A stretch of 6,238 nt of DNA from an uncultured Desulfovibrio sp. (GCA_947176055.1 CAMWPE010000148.1:1-6238), one strand, 5' to 3'. Shown: positions 1-6,187, counted from the stretch's first letter. Notes: generated by a model not told the origin, from the sequence alone. Numbers and translations are program-made.

Positions 1-2
1 CT

Positions 3-1115
3 TTAGTTAAACAGGGAAATTTAACTCTTTTTGCCACATCTCTTAAAGTTTCTGATTTTATGCAACCTGGATTTTATAGCATCGAACGACTTGATCCAGA
101 AAATGCCAATGAGAAAGGATATCAGCGTTTACTTAATAAAAGCAGGGCAAAAAAAATTGCAGATTATATCATTAAAGGTCAAGATACTCGCGATGTTTTT
201 CTTCCTACAAGTATTTTTATGGCAACAGAAAAAGATATTAAATTTAACCCAAGTAATAATACCATAGAAATTGATACTAATGAAATTGGGTCTTTTAATA
301 TAGTTGATGGACAGCACAGAATTGAAGGTTTAAAATTAGCGGCTGAAAAAGATCAGCGTGTTCTTGAATTTGAAATTCCAGTAAATATTGGTGTTAATTT
401 AAATGAAATAGAACAGATGTGTCATTTTTTGATTGTTAATACGACTCAAAAGAGTGTTGAAGAAGGGGTGGCTCAAAGAATTAAGGCCAGATTATCCTCC
501 CAAATAGATGTTGAAAAAATGCCTTCTTTACCTAAGTGGATTTTAAATTCAGTACAAAAATCAGAAGATTCCAAGGCGTTAGGATATATTGATTACTTGA
601 ATTCATCTCTCACTAGCCCATGGAAAAATAAAATAAAAATGGCTAATACAGAATCTAAAGAAGGAGTTATCAATCAAAAAAGTTTTGTTAAAGCAATTAA
701 GAAGTATATTTTAGTTGCTGATAATCCATTAGAAGCAGAACATATGGATGAAAAAAAGCAACATAAAATATTTGAAAATTATTGGAGAGCAATTATCGAT
801 GTAATTGGAGATGAATCTACTAGTGTGCTATATAAATATAATGGCGTATTTCTTTTTTGTATGTTTGCCATTCCTTTTTTTCAAAAATTGCGGGATAAGC
901 AAGATTTTACCGTACCAACTATGAAAAAGTTATTAGAACATGCATTCGATAATGCTGAAAGTGTGGCGGCTGGAATTGGACATTCAGATTTTTGGACAAA
1001 AGGTGGAAAAGCAAGCGGCTTGAATACTGGAGCCTTAGGTAAAATAAATGCTGAATTGGTGACTTCTTTATATAAATCTCAAAGTGATATTAATATAAAT
1101 GATGTGAAAATATGA
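3..1115 (+). CDS. DGQHR-domain (DndB-like) protein, 5'-partial at the left edge
   Basis: Seen: the frame is open from the first complete codon at base 3, so the first internal ATG at 60 is probably not the start. The 19 residues before it (LVKQGNLTLFATSLKVSDF) read naturally into the following QPGFYSIERLDP stretch and look like the normal N-terminus of the family. Counting from the ATG at 60, the family motif DGQHR is at residues 83-87 (bases 306-320), preceded by NIV and followed by IEGLKLA. A second family-like segment, FLIVNTTQKSVEEG, begins at about residue 123. About 370 residues are visible and the C-terminus is intact. Known: DGQHR proteins include DndB, a DNA-binding regulator of phosphorothioate DNA modification, and DpdB of 7-deazaguanine DNA modification; many others are uncharacterised and lie in defence islands. 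No signal peptide or membrane segment is seen, so it is probably cytoplasmic. Its stop overlaps the start of the GIY-YIG gene by 4 bp. The family call is firm; the role is not, and no Dnd or Dpd partner gene is in the window. Confidence 0.87.
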   Translation, partial: LVKQGNLTLFATSLKVSDFMQPGFYSIERLDPENANEKGYQRLLNKSRAKKIADYIIKGQDTRDVFLPTSIFMATEKDIKFNPSNNTIEIDTNEIGSFNIVDGQHRIEGLKLAAEKDQRVLEFEIPVNIGVNLNEIEQMCHFLIVNTTQKSVEEGVAQRIKARLSSQIDVEKMPSLPKWILNSVQKSEDSKALGYIDYLNSSLTSPWKNKIKMANTESKEGVINQKSFVKAIKKYILVADNPLEAEHMDEKKQHKIFENYWRAIIDVIGDESTSVLYKYNGVFLFCMFAIPFFQKLRDKQDFTVPTMKKLLEHAFDNAESVAAGIGHSDFWTKGGKASGLNTGALGKINAELVTSLYKSQSDININDVKI

Positions 1116-1453
1116 ATGTTTCCTCCCTTATTCCACAACCTATAGACAAGATTCCTTTTAATATTCGCAATGGTCTATTAATTCCAAAATTATCTGGATG
1201 TTATGTTCTTACATCTGGAAATGACTTTATTCTTTACATTGGTCTTACAAAAAATCTTTATAACCGTTTTCAACAGCATGTAAGCGATCCCAATAAAACA
1301 ATGCCAACGGAAAATGGACGCGCTATATGGTTCCATTATCTTCCCGCTGAAGAGATCAAGCTTCACAAGATTGAGCGAAGTTGGATGAATGAATATCAAA
1401 GGCAGCATGGTATTTTACCCATACTTAACAAAGTCCAGTCTCCAATAATATAA
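1112..1453 (+). CDS. Small single-domain GIY-YIG endonuclease
   Basis: The 113-residue product is almost entirely one GIY-YIG nuclease domain. The first motif is G29-C30-Y31 (GIY with Ile replaced by Cys) and the second is LYIG at 41-44. The catalytic-type Arg is R52 in NLYNRFQQH, with H56 four residues later. The metal-binding Glu is E88 in HKIERSWMNEY, and the closing Asn is N106 in PILNK. The spacing matches the UvrC N-terminal/homing endonuclease fold, so the enzyme looks active: a metal-dependent DNA strand cut. There is no attached DNA-binding domain, so specificity must come from the roughly 25-residue N-terminal extension, from an oligomer or from a partner. The ATG is embedded in ATGA, overlapping the stop of the DGQHR gene, which implies translational coupling; no strong Shine-Dalgarno sequence is seen. 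The AT-rich base use matches the gene upstream, so the pair probably travelled together. The fold is confident; a role in restriction, phage defence or repair is inference. Confidence 0.85.
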   Translation: MNVSSLIPQPIDKIPFNIRNGLLIPKLSGCYVLTSGNDFILYIGLTKNLYNRFQQHVSDPNKTMPTENGRAIWFHYLPAEEIKLHKIERSWMNEYQRQHGILPILNKVQSPII

Positions 1454-1454
1454 T
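1425..1454 (+). promoter_or_regulatory. Candidate sigma-70 promoter for the DUF433/DUF5615 operon
   Basis: TTAACA at 1425-1430 (5 of 6 matches to the -35 consensus) is followed after 18 bp by a perfect TATAAT at 1449-1454. The start point would fall near 1461, leaving a short leader of about 13 nt before the ATG at 1474. The promoter overlaps the last codons of the GIY-YIG gene. The surrounding sequence is AT-rich, so chance matches are likelier than usual, but position and spacing fit a separate promoter for the toxin-antitoxin pair. Confidence 0.45.
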
Positions 1455-1473
1455 ATTTTTAAATTTATAAATT

Positions 1474-1698
1474 ATGTTTAATCGCATCACCCAAAATCCC
1501 ACCATCATGGGCGGCAAAGCCTGCATACGCGGTATGCGGGTAACCGTCAGTATGATACTAAGCCTCTTGGCATCTGGCAAATCCCAAGAAGCCATCCTCG
1601 CCGATTACCCTTATCTTGAACCCGAAGACATTTCCCAAGCTTTGCAATACGCCGCATGGCTAGCGGAAGAACGCGAGTATGCCCTGGAAGAAGCATGA
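1474..1698 (+). CDS. DUF433 family antitoxin (VapB-like)
   Basis: The 74-residue protein matches the DUF433 pattern closely. RITQNPTIMGGKACIRGMRVTVSMILSLLASG (residues 4-35) corresponds to the family's typical I..NP.I.GGKP.IRG.R..V..IL..LA.G, and the following QEAILADYPYLEPEDISQALQYAAW gives the usual helix-turn-helix-like EIL..YP.L...DI..AL.YA segment. The length is normal for the family. Known: DUF433 proteins are small helical DNA-binding proteins that commonly precede a DUF5615 PIN-like protein and act as the antitoxin and presumed operon autoregulator. No Shine-Dalgarno is visible; the leader is an A/T stretch, so initiation may depend on an unstructured leader. The stop overlaps the next start in an ATGA, as expected for balanced production of antitoxin and toxin. 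G+C is clearly higher than in the two genes upstream, so a composition break coincides with this start. Confidence 0.9.
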   Translation: MFNRITQNPTIMGGKACIRGMRVTVSMILSLLASGKSQEAILADYPYLEPEDISQALQYAAWLAEEREYALEEA

Positions 1699-2057
1699 AG
1701 CTTTTGCTGGACATGAATATCTCACCCCGCTGGATGAAATTTCTTCAGGCAAATAACATAGAGGCTATGCATTGGCTTGATTTCGGGCCGCCAAATGCGC
1801 CTGATAGTGAAATCATGTCCTACGCGCGTGAGAATGGTTTTATCGTCTTCACTCATGACCTGGATTTCAGCACATTACTTGCCCACAGCAAGAGCAGCAA
1901 GCCAAGCGTCATTCAGCTTCGAGCTAACGATATAAGCCCTGAAGCAGCAGGTAATGCAATAATCCGTGCTTTACGGCAAATGCGTGCGGAGCTTGAAGCG
2001 GGCGCTTTGCTGACAATTGATCCAAAACGATCCCGGATTCGGCTGTTACCTCTATAA
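1695..2057 (+). CDS. DUF5615 PIN-like toxin (VapC-like putative RNase)
   Basis: The 120-residue protein begins MKLLLDMNISPRWMKFLQ, the standard DUF5615 opening, with D6 as the first PIN acidic residue. NAPDSEIMSYARENGFIVFTHDLDFSTLL (residues 34-62) supplies D37, E39, D55 and D57, the remaining acidic candidates for Mg2+-dependent RNase activity; SVIQLRANDISPE follows as usual. Known: the family belongs to the PIN-like fold and is regarded as the toxin partner of DUF433 antitoxins. The start at 1695 is chosen over the in-frame ATG at 1656. The 13 extra residues (MASGRTRVCPGRS) do not belong to the family, they lie inside the antitoxin gene, and 1695 gives both an ATGA coupling and a GGAAG ribosome site 6 nt upstream. 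The gene looks intact. Toxicity and the RNA target cannot be read from sequence; some members may have lost toxin function. Confidence 0.9.
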   Translation: MKLLLDMNISPRWMKFLQANNIEAMHWLDFGPPNAPDSEIMSYARENGFIVFTHDLDFSTLLAHSKSSKPSVIQLRANDISPEAAGNAIIRALRQMRAELEAGALLTIDPKRSRIRLLPL

Positions 2058-2123
2058 AATCACTCCATGAGGGGATTATAACTTCGCTCAAATTTCATAT
2101 CCAATAAGGGCCAGCGAGGTATT

Positions 2124-2137
2124 TTGAAATATTTCAA
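2124..2137. repeat. Perfect 14-bp palindrome (operator-like)
   Basis: TTGAAATATTTCAA equals its own reverse complement. It stands 66 bp past the toxin stop and about 180 bp past the end of the minus-strand operon. A site of this size and symmetry could bind a dimeric regulator, but no clear promoter is placed next to it and A/T-rich palindromes arise by chance fairly often. Confidence 0.4.
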
Positions 2138-2249
2138 TTTTGTAGGCATTTTTGTGGGTATAAAATTTATTCCATGTGATAAATCATATAAATTCACTAC
2201 GTTATGAAAAACATTTTATCCCCTTGAGGACGCCAACTAAACATTCCAT

Positions 2250-2281
2250 AGGCTGTGTAAACGCGCCGCCTTTTTTCTTTT
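2250..2281 (+). terminator. Possible rho-independent terminator for the + strand genes
   Basis: AGGCTGTG (2250-2257) can pair with CGCG-CC-GCCT (2262-2271) across a TAAA loop. The stem has eight pairs, two of them G-T, with a two-base bulge. It runs directly into TTTTTTCTTTT (2271-2281). The U-tract is good but the stem is imperfect, and it lies nearly 200 nt after the toxin stop. Read on the other strand the run is A-rich, so it would not terminate the BREX operon. Confidence 0.4.
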
Positions 2282-2317
2282 AAGCCGCCGTATTCCTATT
2301 CGCCTGGATTCGCGAAT

Positions 2318-2527
2318 TTATTTAAACAACCCGCATCCTTCCTCCTTGAATCGCTCCGCGAGATATTTCAGTTCTTCCTCGTCGCACTTCGTTTCTTCCC
2401 CCAGGCAGGAAAGACACAAAAGAAGAGGCGGATCAAAATCCAGCAGCTTTTTGCTCAAAGCGATTTCAATTTTTTTCAACGGCTCCCGGCCGCACCAGGC
2501 GCATCTTTTAGCGCGTCTTCCGGCCAT
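2318..2527 (-). CDS. Unrecognised 69-residue double-CxxC zinc-ribbon-like protein
   Basis: I do not recognise this family. Four cysteines form two knuckles, C9-A-W-C12 (followed by GRE) and C38-L-S-C41, separated by 25 residues. That is the layout of a zinc ribbon; C48 and C65 are extra. The N-terminus is basic (MAGRRAKR), the middle carries KIEIALSKKLLDFDPPLLL, and the C-terminal third is a charged predicted helix (CDEEELKYLAERFKEEG). The start follows the brxL stop by one base (TGATATG) with no good Shine-Dalgarno sequence, so translation is probably coupled to brxL termination. It is the last gene of the operon, and its cysteine pattern argues that it is real rather than a spurious frame. 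An adaptor, DNA-binding or regulatory subunit of the BREX machinery would fit, but that is inference. A perfect 10-bp palindrome (ATTCGCGAAT, 2308-2317) lies directly after its stop. Confidence 0.75.
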   Translation of the reverse strand: MAGRRAKRCAWCGREPLKKIEIALSKKLLDFDPPLLLCLSCLGEETKCDEEELKYLAERFKEEGCGLFK

Positions 2528-2528
2528 A

Positions 2529-3980
2529 TCAGCGACCGGCGGCCTCGTAAGAAGCCATTTGCTTGCTCCCGTATTCCAGGGGATCGATCCGGGCCAGCTG
2601 CTTGCGGATAATGGAGCGCATATTGACCGCCGGCTCCAGGCACCATTTGGAAAATTCCTCCGGAGAAATATCGTCCGCGCTTTTTATATGGGGAAAAAGC
2701 AACTTTAACCACGCGGCGGAGAGACGCAAAACCGCCTCCGTGTCCCTTGTGTCGGCGTTCGCGGGATGCGAGATCAGGCTCTCCACGATGGATCTGAAGC
2801 GCAAGGCTTCCGCGGGCTCGCGCAGTTTGTGCAGGATCTCGCAGAAATATTCGCTGTTCAGTCCCCAGCCCCTCAGGATCATGTCCTGATTCATGCGCGG
2901 GATGTGTTTTCCGCTAATAAAACCGTGAAAACGATCCAGAAGCGCCGATTCATGGAAGATGGGGGGCAGGACCTTGAACATATCCTTTGACTCGTCCATA
3001 TCCTCGGCGGGGATATTGCCCAGCAGGATCACGCCCGCTTTGCCGGTAATCCTTGTCTTGCCCACGGTAACTTCGCCGCTCTCCATATAGGCCTTCAGCC
3101 CGCCCTGCAATTCGCCCGGATCGCTAAACTGGATCGACTGGATCTCGTCCAGAGCCACAAAATCGTTGCTCGCGATCATCCCGGGCGCGCGGCCGTTGAG
3201 ATCGCCGAACAGTTTCGCCCTGCTGACGGTCCCGCCGCTCACCAGCCAGCCGTATTTGCCCACCCTGCCAAATATGTAGGATTTGCCGGTCCCCTTGGGC
3301 GCCAGTTCCACCAGATTCAGCCTGGCCTCCACAAAAGGAAGGATGCGGCTCAAAAACGTAATCCTTTGCCTGTCGTCCTCAAAAGCATGGGGATTGTAAT
3401 CCAGCGCCCCAAAAATTATCTCCAGCCATTCCCGCGCGGAGAACGCCGCCCGCGCTTCCTTGAATGCCGCGAGATCAACCTTGTACGGACAAAAATTGCG
3501 GTAGGAATGGAGGAGAATATGCCCGTTTTTATGGCCCTGACCCGGAGGTTGATAACCCAGCTGGACAAGGCCCCAGCCGCAACCGGTAGCTATCACCTCG
3601 CTCTTTATCCGGTCCCAGACATGGCCGGGAATCAGCGTGTCGCTATGCCGCAGACCAAGATCCGGAATGGCGAAAGTGAAATTGTCCGCGCGGGAGTCGA
3701 ACTCGACTTCGATGCGGGTCAAAAACTTGCGGCTCGCGCCCAATTCGCGGGCTTCGTCCTTCAGCGCCAAAAGCGCGTCCCTGTTGGGCACAATAGCGGA
3801 GACGTATTCCTGCAATCCGGTCATATCGCTAATTCTTCCGTTCGCGCCGGCCTTCTTTTTCAATATCCAGTCGCGCATAAAGGAAGGGATCGAAGCGGAC
3901 TTGAACATGGCCGTAATATCCGGCGCCTTATATACCGTTGTCTCGGGGAAAAACTCGCGCAATTTCTTTTCGTCCGCCAT
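2529..3980 (-). CDS. brxL: BrxL-like BREX AAA+ ATPase (short form, no Lon protease domain)
   Basis: The 483-residue protein opens with ADEKKLREFFPETTVYK and has an N-terminal region of about 200 residues typical of BrxL. The AAA+ core follows. Walker A is PKGTGKS (228-234), in LVELAPKGTGKSYIFGRVG; Walker B is VALDEIQ (275-281). The sensor-1 type segment is VILLGNIP with N322, and the arginine-finger type segment LLDRFHGFISGKHIPRM spans 348-363. Known: BrxL occurs in BREX types 1 and 4; the type 1 protein is a DNA-associated AAA+ multimer with an added C-terminal Lon-like domain. This protein ends about 120 residues after the ATPase core, with no serine-lysine protease region and no frameshifted remnant downstream, so it appears to be the naturally short form. 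The ATG at 3980 has GAGAG five bases upstream. Placement directly after PglZ supports the BREX call. The + strand frames across it are antisense shadows. Confidence 0.88.
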   Translation of the reverse strand: MADEKKLREFFPETTVYKAPDITAMFKSASIPSFMRDWILKKKAGANGRISDMTGLQEYVSAIVPNRDALLALKDEARELGASRKFLTRIEVEFDSRADNFTFAIPDLGLRHSDTLIPGHVWDRIKSEVIATGCGWGLVQLGYQPPGQGHKNGHILLHSYRNFCPYKVDLAAFKEARAAFSAREWLEIIFGALDYNPHAFEDDRQRITFLSRILPFVEARLNLVELAPKGTGKSYIFGRVGKYGWLVSGGTVSRAKLFGDLNGRAPGMIASNDFVALDEIQSIQFSDPGELQGGLKAYMESGEVTVGKTRITGKAGVILLGNIPAEDMDESKDMFKVLPPIFHESALLDRFHGFISGKHIPRMNQDMILRGWGLNSEYFCEILHKLREPAEALRFRSIVESLISHPANADTRDTEAVLRLSAAWLKLLFPHIKSADDISPEEFSKWCLEPAVNMRSIIRKQLARIDPLEYGSKQMASYEAAGR

Positions 3981-3997
3981 TTCAGCTCTCGCGTCTA

Positions 3998-4026
3998 ATG
4001 AAATTAATCGCCGATTTGAATGTCAA
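3998..4026 (-). promoter_or_regulatory. Candidate internal promoter ahead of brxL
   Basis: On the minus strand a perfect TTGACA (4026-4021) is followed after 17 bp by TTTCAT (4003-3998), which matches the -10 consensus at 4 of 6 positions. Transcription would start about 10 nt before the brxL ATG, just clearing the GAGAG ribosome site. The perfect -35 and ideal spacing sit in an unusually AT-rich patch of an otherwise GC-rich operon, but the -10 is weak and the leader would be very short. Confidence 0.3.
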
Positions 4027-4071
4027 AACGGGGGATAAAGGTTCGCGACTTCCCTGTCCGGATCGGGAGCC

Positions 4072-4086
4072 GGCGCTTCCCGCGCC
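4072..4086 (-). other. Hairpin in the pglZ-brxL gap
   Basis: A perfect 5-bp G/C stem, GGCGC against GCGCC with a 5-nt loop, starts about 13 nt after the pglZ stop in the transcript. No U-run follows, so it is not a standard terminator; it could be a 3'-end stabiliser or a processing element. In a GC-rich region a stem this short can occur by chance. Confidence 0.3.
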
Positions 4087-4099
4087 ATCAGCGGCGACC

Positions 4100-6187
4100 C
4101 TAAAAATCAAAATCGGGGTCTTCGGTCATCTGCGGGGCTTTCGGTCGCGCGGGCCGCGGCGGCTCGCTAGAGGAAAAAACAACGACCGTGACAAGCCACT
4201 CCTCCGGCGTCGCGCCGCCGTGCATGGCGAAACTTCGTCGGCCGCTTTTGGAAAAATAGTCGTAGTTGTTAACGCAGAGATATTCCCCGTCCAGGGATGC
4301 GGTCAGATTCTTCGCCTCGTTTCGCGTCCCGCCGTTTATACAATAACGCGCGGCGCAATCGCCGGAGAGCGGCTCCAGTTTGCGGGCAAATCCGCTCTTC
4401 TCCAGGGCGAGCGCCGCCAGCCTGCTGGCTCCGTGGTCGCCGGTCACTACCGCCAACGGAAAATCGAGCAAGGCCTTTTTTACTTCGGCGCAAATCCGAG
4501 CTGGAACCTCGAGCATGGCCGCGAAATTTTCTTCGACCGACCGGCGCTCGTGCGCCTCGACGCCGTTATGCCCCACATTGTCCAGGCTTTTGATATCCGG
4601 CAACCGGCGCTCCTCCGGCCATTGGAAAATATTTTTGCTTGTTATGGTCGGCAACGCGGCGCGACCGACGGCCGCCGAAGCTACGTTTAACCCCATCGAC
4701 CGGGACAAGCGCAAAAGCATGGGCAACCACTCCGCTCCGAGGGCATCGACTACCAGCAAGGCGCCGTCGTCCATATAACTTTGCAAAAGGGTGTCCCGCG
4801 CCGGAAAGCCTGGTATTTTGTCCCTCGCTTCCGCCTGGCGCCTCATAAAGTCCTCATTCAGCTCATTCCGGACCGCCAGCTCGCGATAAGCCATAAAATA
4901 TCCATCGAGGATATCCGGCTCCGCGGCCAGATAGGCGGCCAGCTCGGGATAAACATCCAGAATGGCGCGAGTCGCGCCGTCGCACCGGCAACGGCGCAAA
5001 AGTTCGGCTTTTTCGGGCAAAGTTCCGCAGTTTAGCCAGGGCGCGATTTTTCCGGAAGGCTCGTTTTTGCTCCGGGCCGCGAACAATTCGATAGCCGGAA
5101 GGAAATTTTCCAGGCCCGCGTTCCGGATGGCGGCCAGTCTTTCTTCCGCCCAGGCGGGATTGTCAATAGTCCAGGCCTCAACATAGGCCCGCTCAAAATT
5201 GCCGGGATTAGCTTCCGGCAGGTCGCGAATCGCGCTCAAATAGCTAACCGGAGAATCCGGATCTTTCGCGCGGATTCCCGGCAAAGCCCGGAAGAGAATC
5301 TCCCGCTCCGGCGGACTCAAATTCCGCCATCGCCGCAGAATGGCGACCTCCGGCCGTTCGTCCCCGAAAAAATTCTTTAAAATAGCCCGGTCCGGTATTT
5401 TCGGAAAATTGCTCCCCGCGAAGTTTTTTTTCTCCGCGAAATTTAAAAGTCGTCGCATGGCCTCCGCGGACAAGCCGTCGACCTTGTCCTCATAGAGTTC
5501 ATTTAGCGTCCGGCCAAGTTCGAAATGTTGCGGAAGATCGGGATTGACCCCGGCAACAGGCCAGGAGGGCGAATCCAGAAGAACAAAACATGGCTTATCG
5601 ACGGGCAAAGACCCCTCCCGCGAAGCCAGGAACTGGGGCAAGGTATAGACCGGACCAAATAGTCGCCCGTATATTGGCTCCAGCTCCGGACTTACCAGCC
5701 CGATCCGCGTTTCCGGCCAATCGTCCTCTCCATCGATTACCGCGACGCGGAAGCCTTCTTTCAGGCGGTGGGAACCGCTGTATTTTTTCAGATCTCCGGC
5801 AATACGGGAAGAATGGCGCGCCGGAATCAATATATCGCGCCCGCTCCCCCGCTCCAGCCAGCGCGCAAGCTGATAGACCGCCTGCTCATGCAGGGAGGCA
5901 TCCAAAAGGCAAAGGAGCCGGTCCAGTCCCGTAGCGAAAAGTCCCGTCCGGGCTTTGTCCGCCTCTTCTTCCAGGCGGCGCAAAATCGCGATCATGTCAG
6001 GCAGGACGCGGCCGGCCGGCAAGAGGGAAGCGAAAGTCAGCTCCCTGTAATTTTCGCCCAAGACCCAGGCCCGCGTATTTTCCCAGTCCGCAAGATCGCG
6101 AAACAAAACCAGCCGCGGGGCCGGCGACGCCCTGCCCAGGTAATCCAGAAAATCATTCAGTGTCGGCAGCGCGTTCAAAGCTGTCAC
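4100..6187 (-). CDS. pglZ: BREX type 4 PglZ-family phosphatase
   Basis: The 695-residue protein carries the PglZ domain (alkaline-phosphatase superfamily) in its C-terminal third. LLVVDALGAEWLPMLL holds the metal-ligand Asp D481, ALPTITS the candidate nucleophile region (T514), VVTGDHGASRLA the D584-H585 pair, and MHGGATPEEWLVTVVVF the last metal-ligand His H656. The N-terminal 450 residues are a helical, charged BREX-type region, and the last 25 residues are a Pro-rich then acidic tail ending DFDF, probably disordered. Known: PglZ is the signature protein of every BREX system and is needed for methylation or defence; its substrate is unsettled. Length, motif style and the following short brxL point to type 4. 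The start is GTG at 6187. The frame upstream has a stop at 6224-6226 and no ATG, so GTG (or a TTG at 6178) is the only choice; the ribosome site is weak. A 119-bp gap separates it from brxL. Confidence 0.9.
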   Translation of the reverse strand: MTALNALPTLNDFLDYLGRASPAPRLVLFRDLADWENTRAWVLGENYRELTFASLLPAGRVLPDMIAILRRLEEEADKARTGLFATGLDRLLCLLDASLHEQAVYQLARWLERGSGRDILIPARHSSRIAGDLKKYSGSHRLKEGFRVAVIDGEDDWPETRIGLVSPELEPIYGRLFGPVYTLPQFLASREGSLPVDKPCFVLLDSPSWPVAGVNPDLPQHFELGRTLNELYEDKVDGLSAEAMRRLLNFAEKKNFAGSNFPKIPDRAILKNFFGDERPEVAILRRWRNLSPPEREILFRALPGIRAKDPDSPVSYLSAIRDLPEANPGNFERAYVEAWTIDNPAWAEERLAAIRNAGLENFLPAIELFAARSKNEPSGKIAPWLNCGTLPEKAELLRRCRCDGATRAILDVYPELAAYLAAEPDILDGYFMAYRELAVRNELNEDFMRRQAEARDKIPGFPARDTLLQSYMDDGALLVVDALGAEWLPMLLRLSRSMGLNVASAAVGRAALPTITSKNIFQWPEERRLPDIKSLDNVGHNGVEAHERRSVEENFAAMLEVPARICAEVKKALLDFPLAVVTGDHGASRLAALALEKSGFARKLEPLSGDCAARYCINGGTRNEAKNLTASLDGEYLCVNNYDYFSKSGRRSFAMHGGATPEEWLVTVVVFSSSEPPRPARPKAPQMTEDPDFDF

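Larger units (their letters stand above)
2058..2317. other. Convergent intergenic region, no gene
   Basis: About 260 bases lie between two converging transcription units, with no convincing open reading frame on either strand. The first two thirds are AT-rich and the last third turns GC-rich, matching the flanking blocks. A possible stem joins 2082-2088 with 2113-2119 (7 pairs including one G-T, 24-nt loop), but no run of T follows it directly. A palindrome (2124-2137), a terminator candidate (2250-2281) and a second palindrome (2308-2317) are listed separately or below. I see no tRNA, CRISPR repeat or insertion-sequence end. Confidence 0.75.

Noticed and set aside
1656..1694. Longer start for the DUF5615 toxin
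   Set aside because: The 13 added residues are unlike the family, lie inside the antitoxin gene, and remove the ATGA coupling and well-placed GGAAG site that support 1695.
2175..2196. TGTGA ... TCAC resembling a CRP site
   Set aside because: The half-sites are too far apart for CRP and there is no promoter beside them.
2262..2289. Two GCCGCC blocks either side of the T-run, considered as a hairpin
   Set aside because: They are direct, not inverted, repeats and cannot pair with each other; only the AGGCTGTG/CGCGCCGCCT pairing is possible.
2346..2708. 120-codon + strand open frame
   Set aside because: Antisense to the zinc-ribbon gene and the brxL 3' end; its reading (serine-rich, then mixed) has no recognisable motif, whereas the minus frames have conserved cysteines and BrxL sequence.
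3366..3998. 210-codon + strand open frame
   Set aside because: Wholly antisense to brxL, which carries recognisable AAA+ motifs; no domain is seen in this frame.
3938..4690. 250-codon + strand open frame across the brxL-pglZ junction
   Set aside because: It is antisense to two clearly identified genes, Arg/Pro/Gly-rich as expected for the reverse of GC-rich coding sequence, and shows no family pattern.
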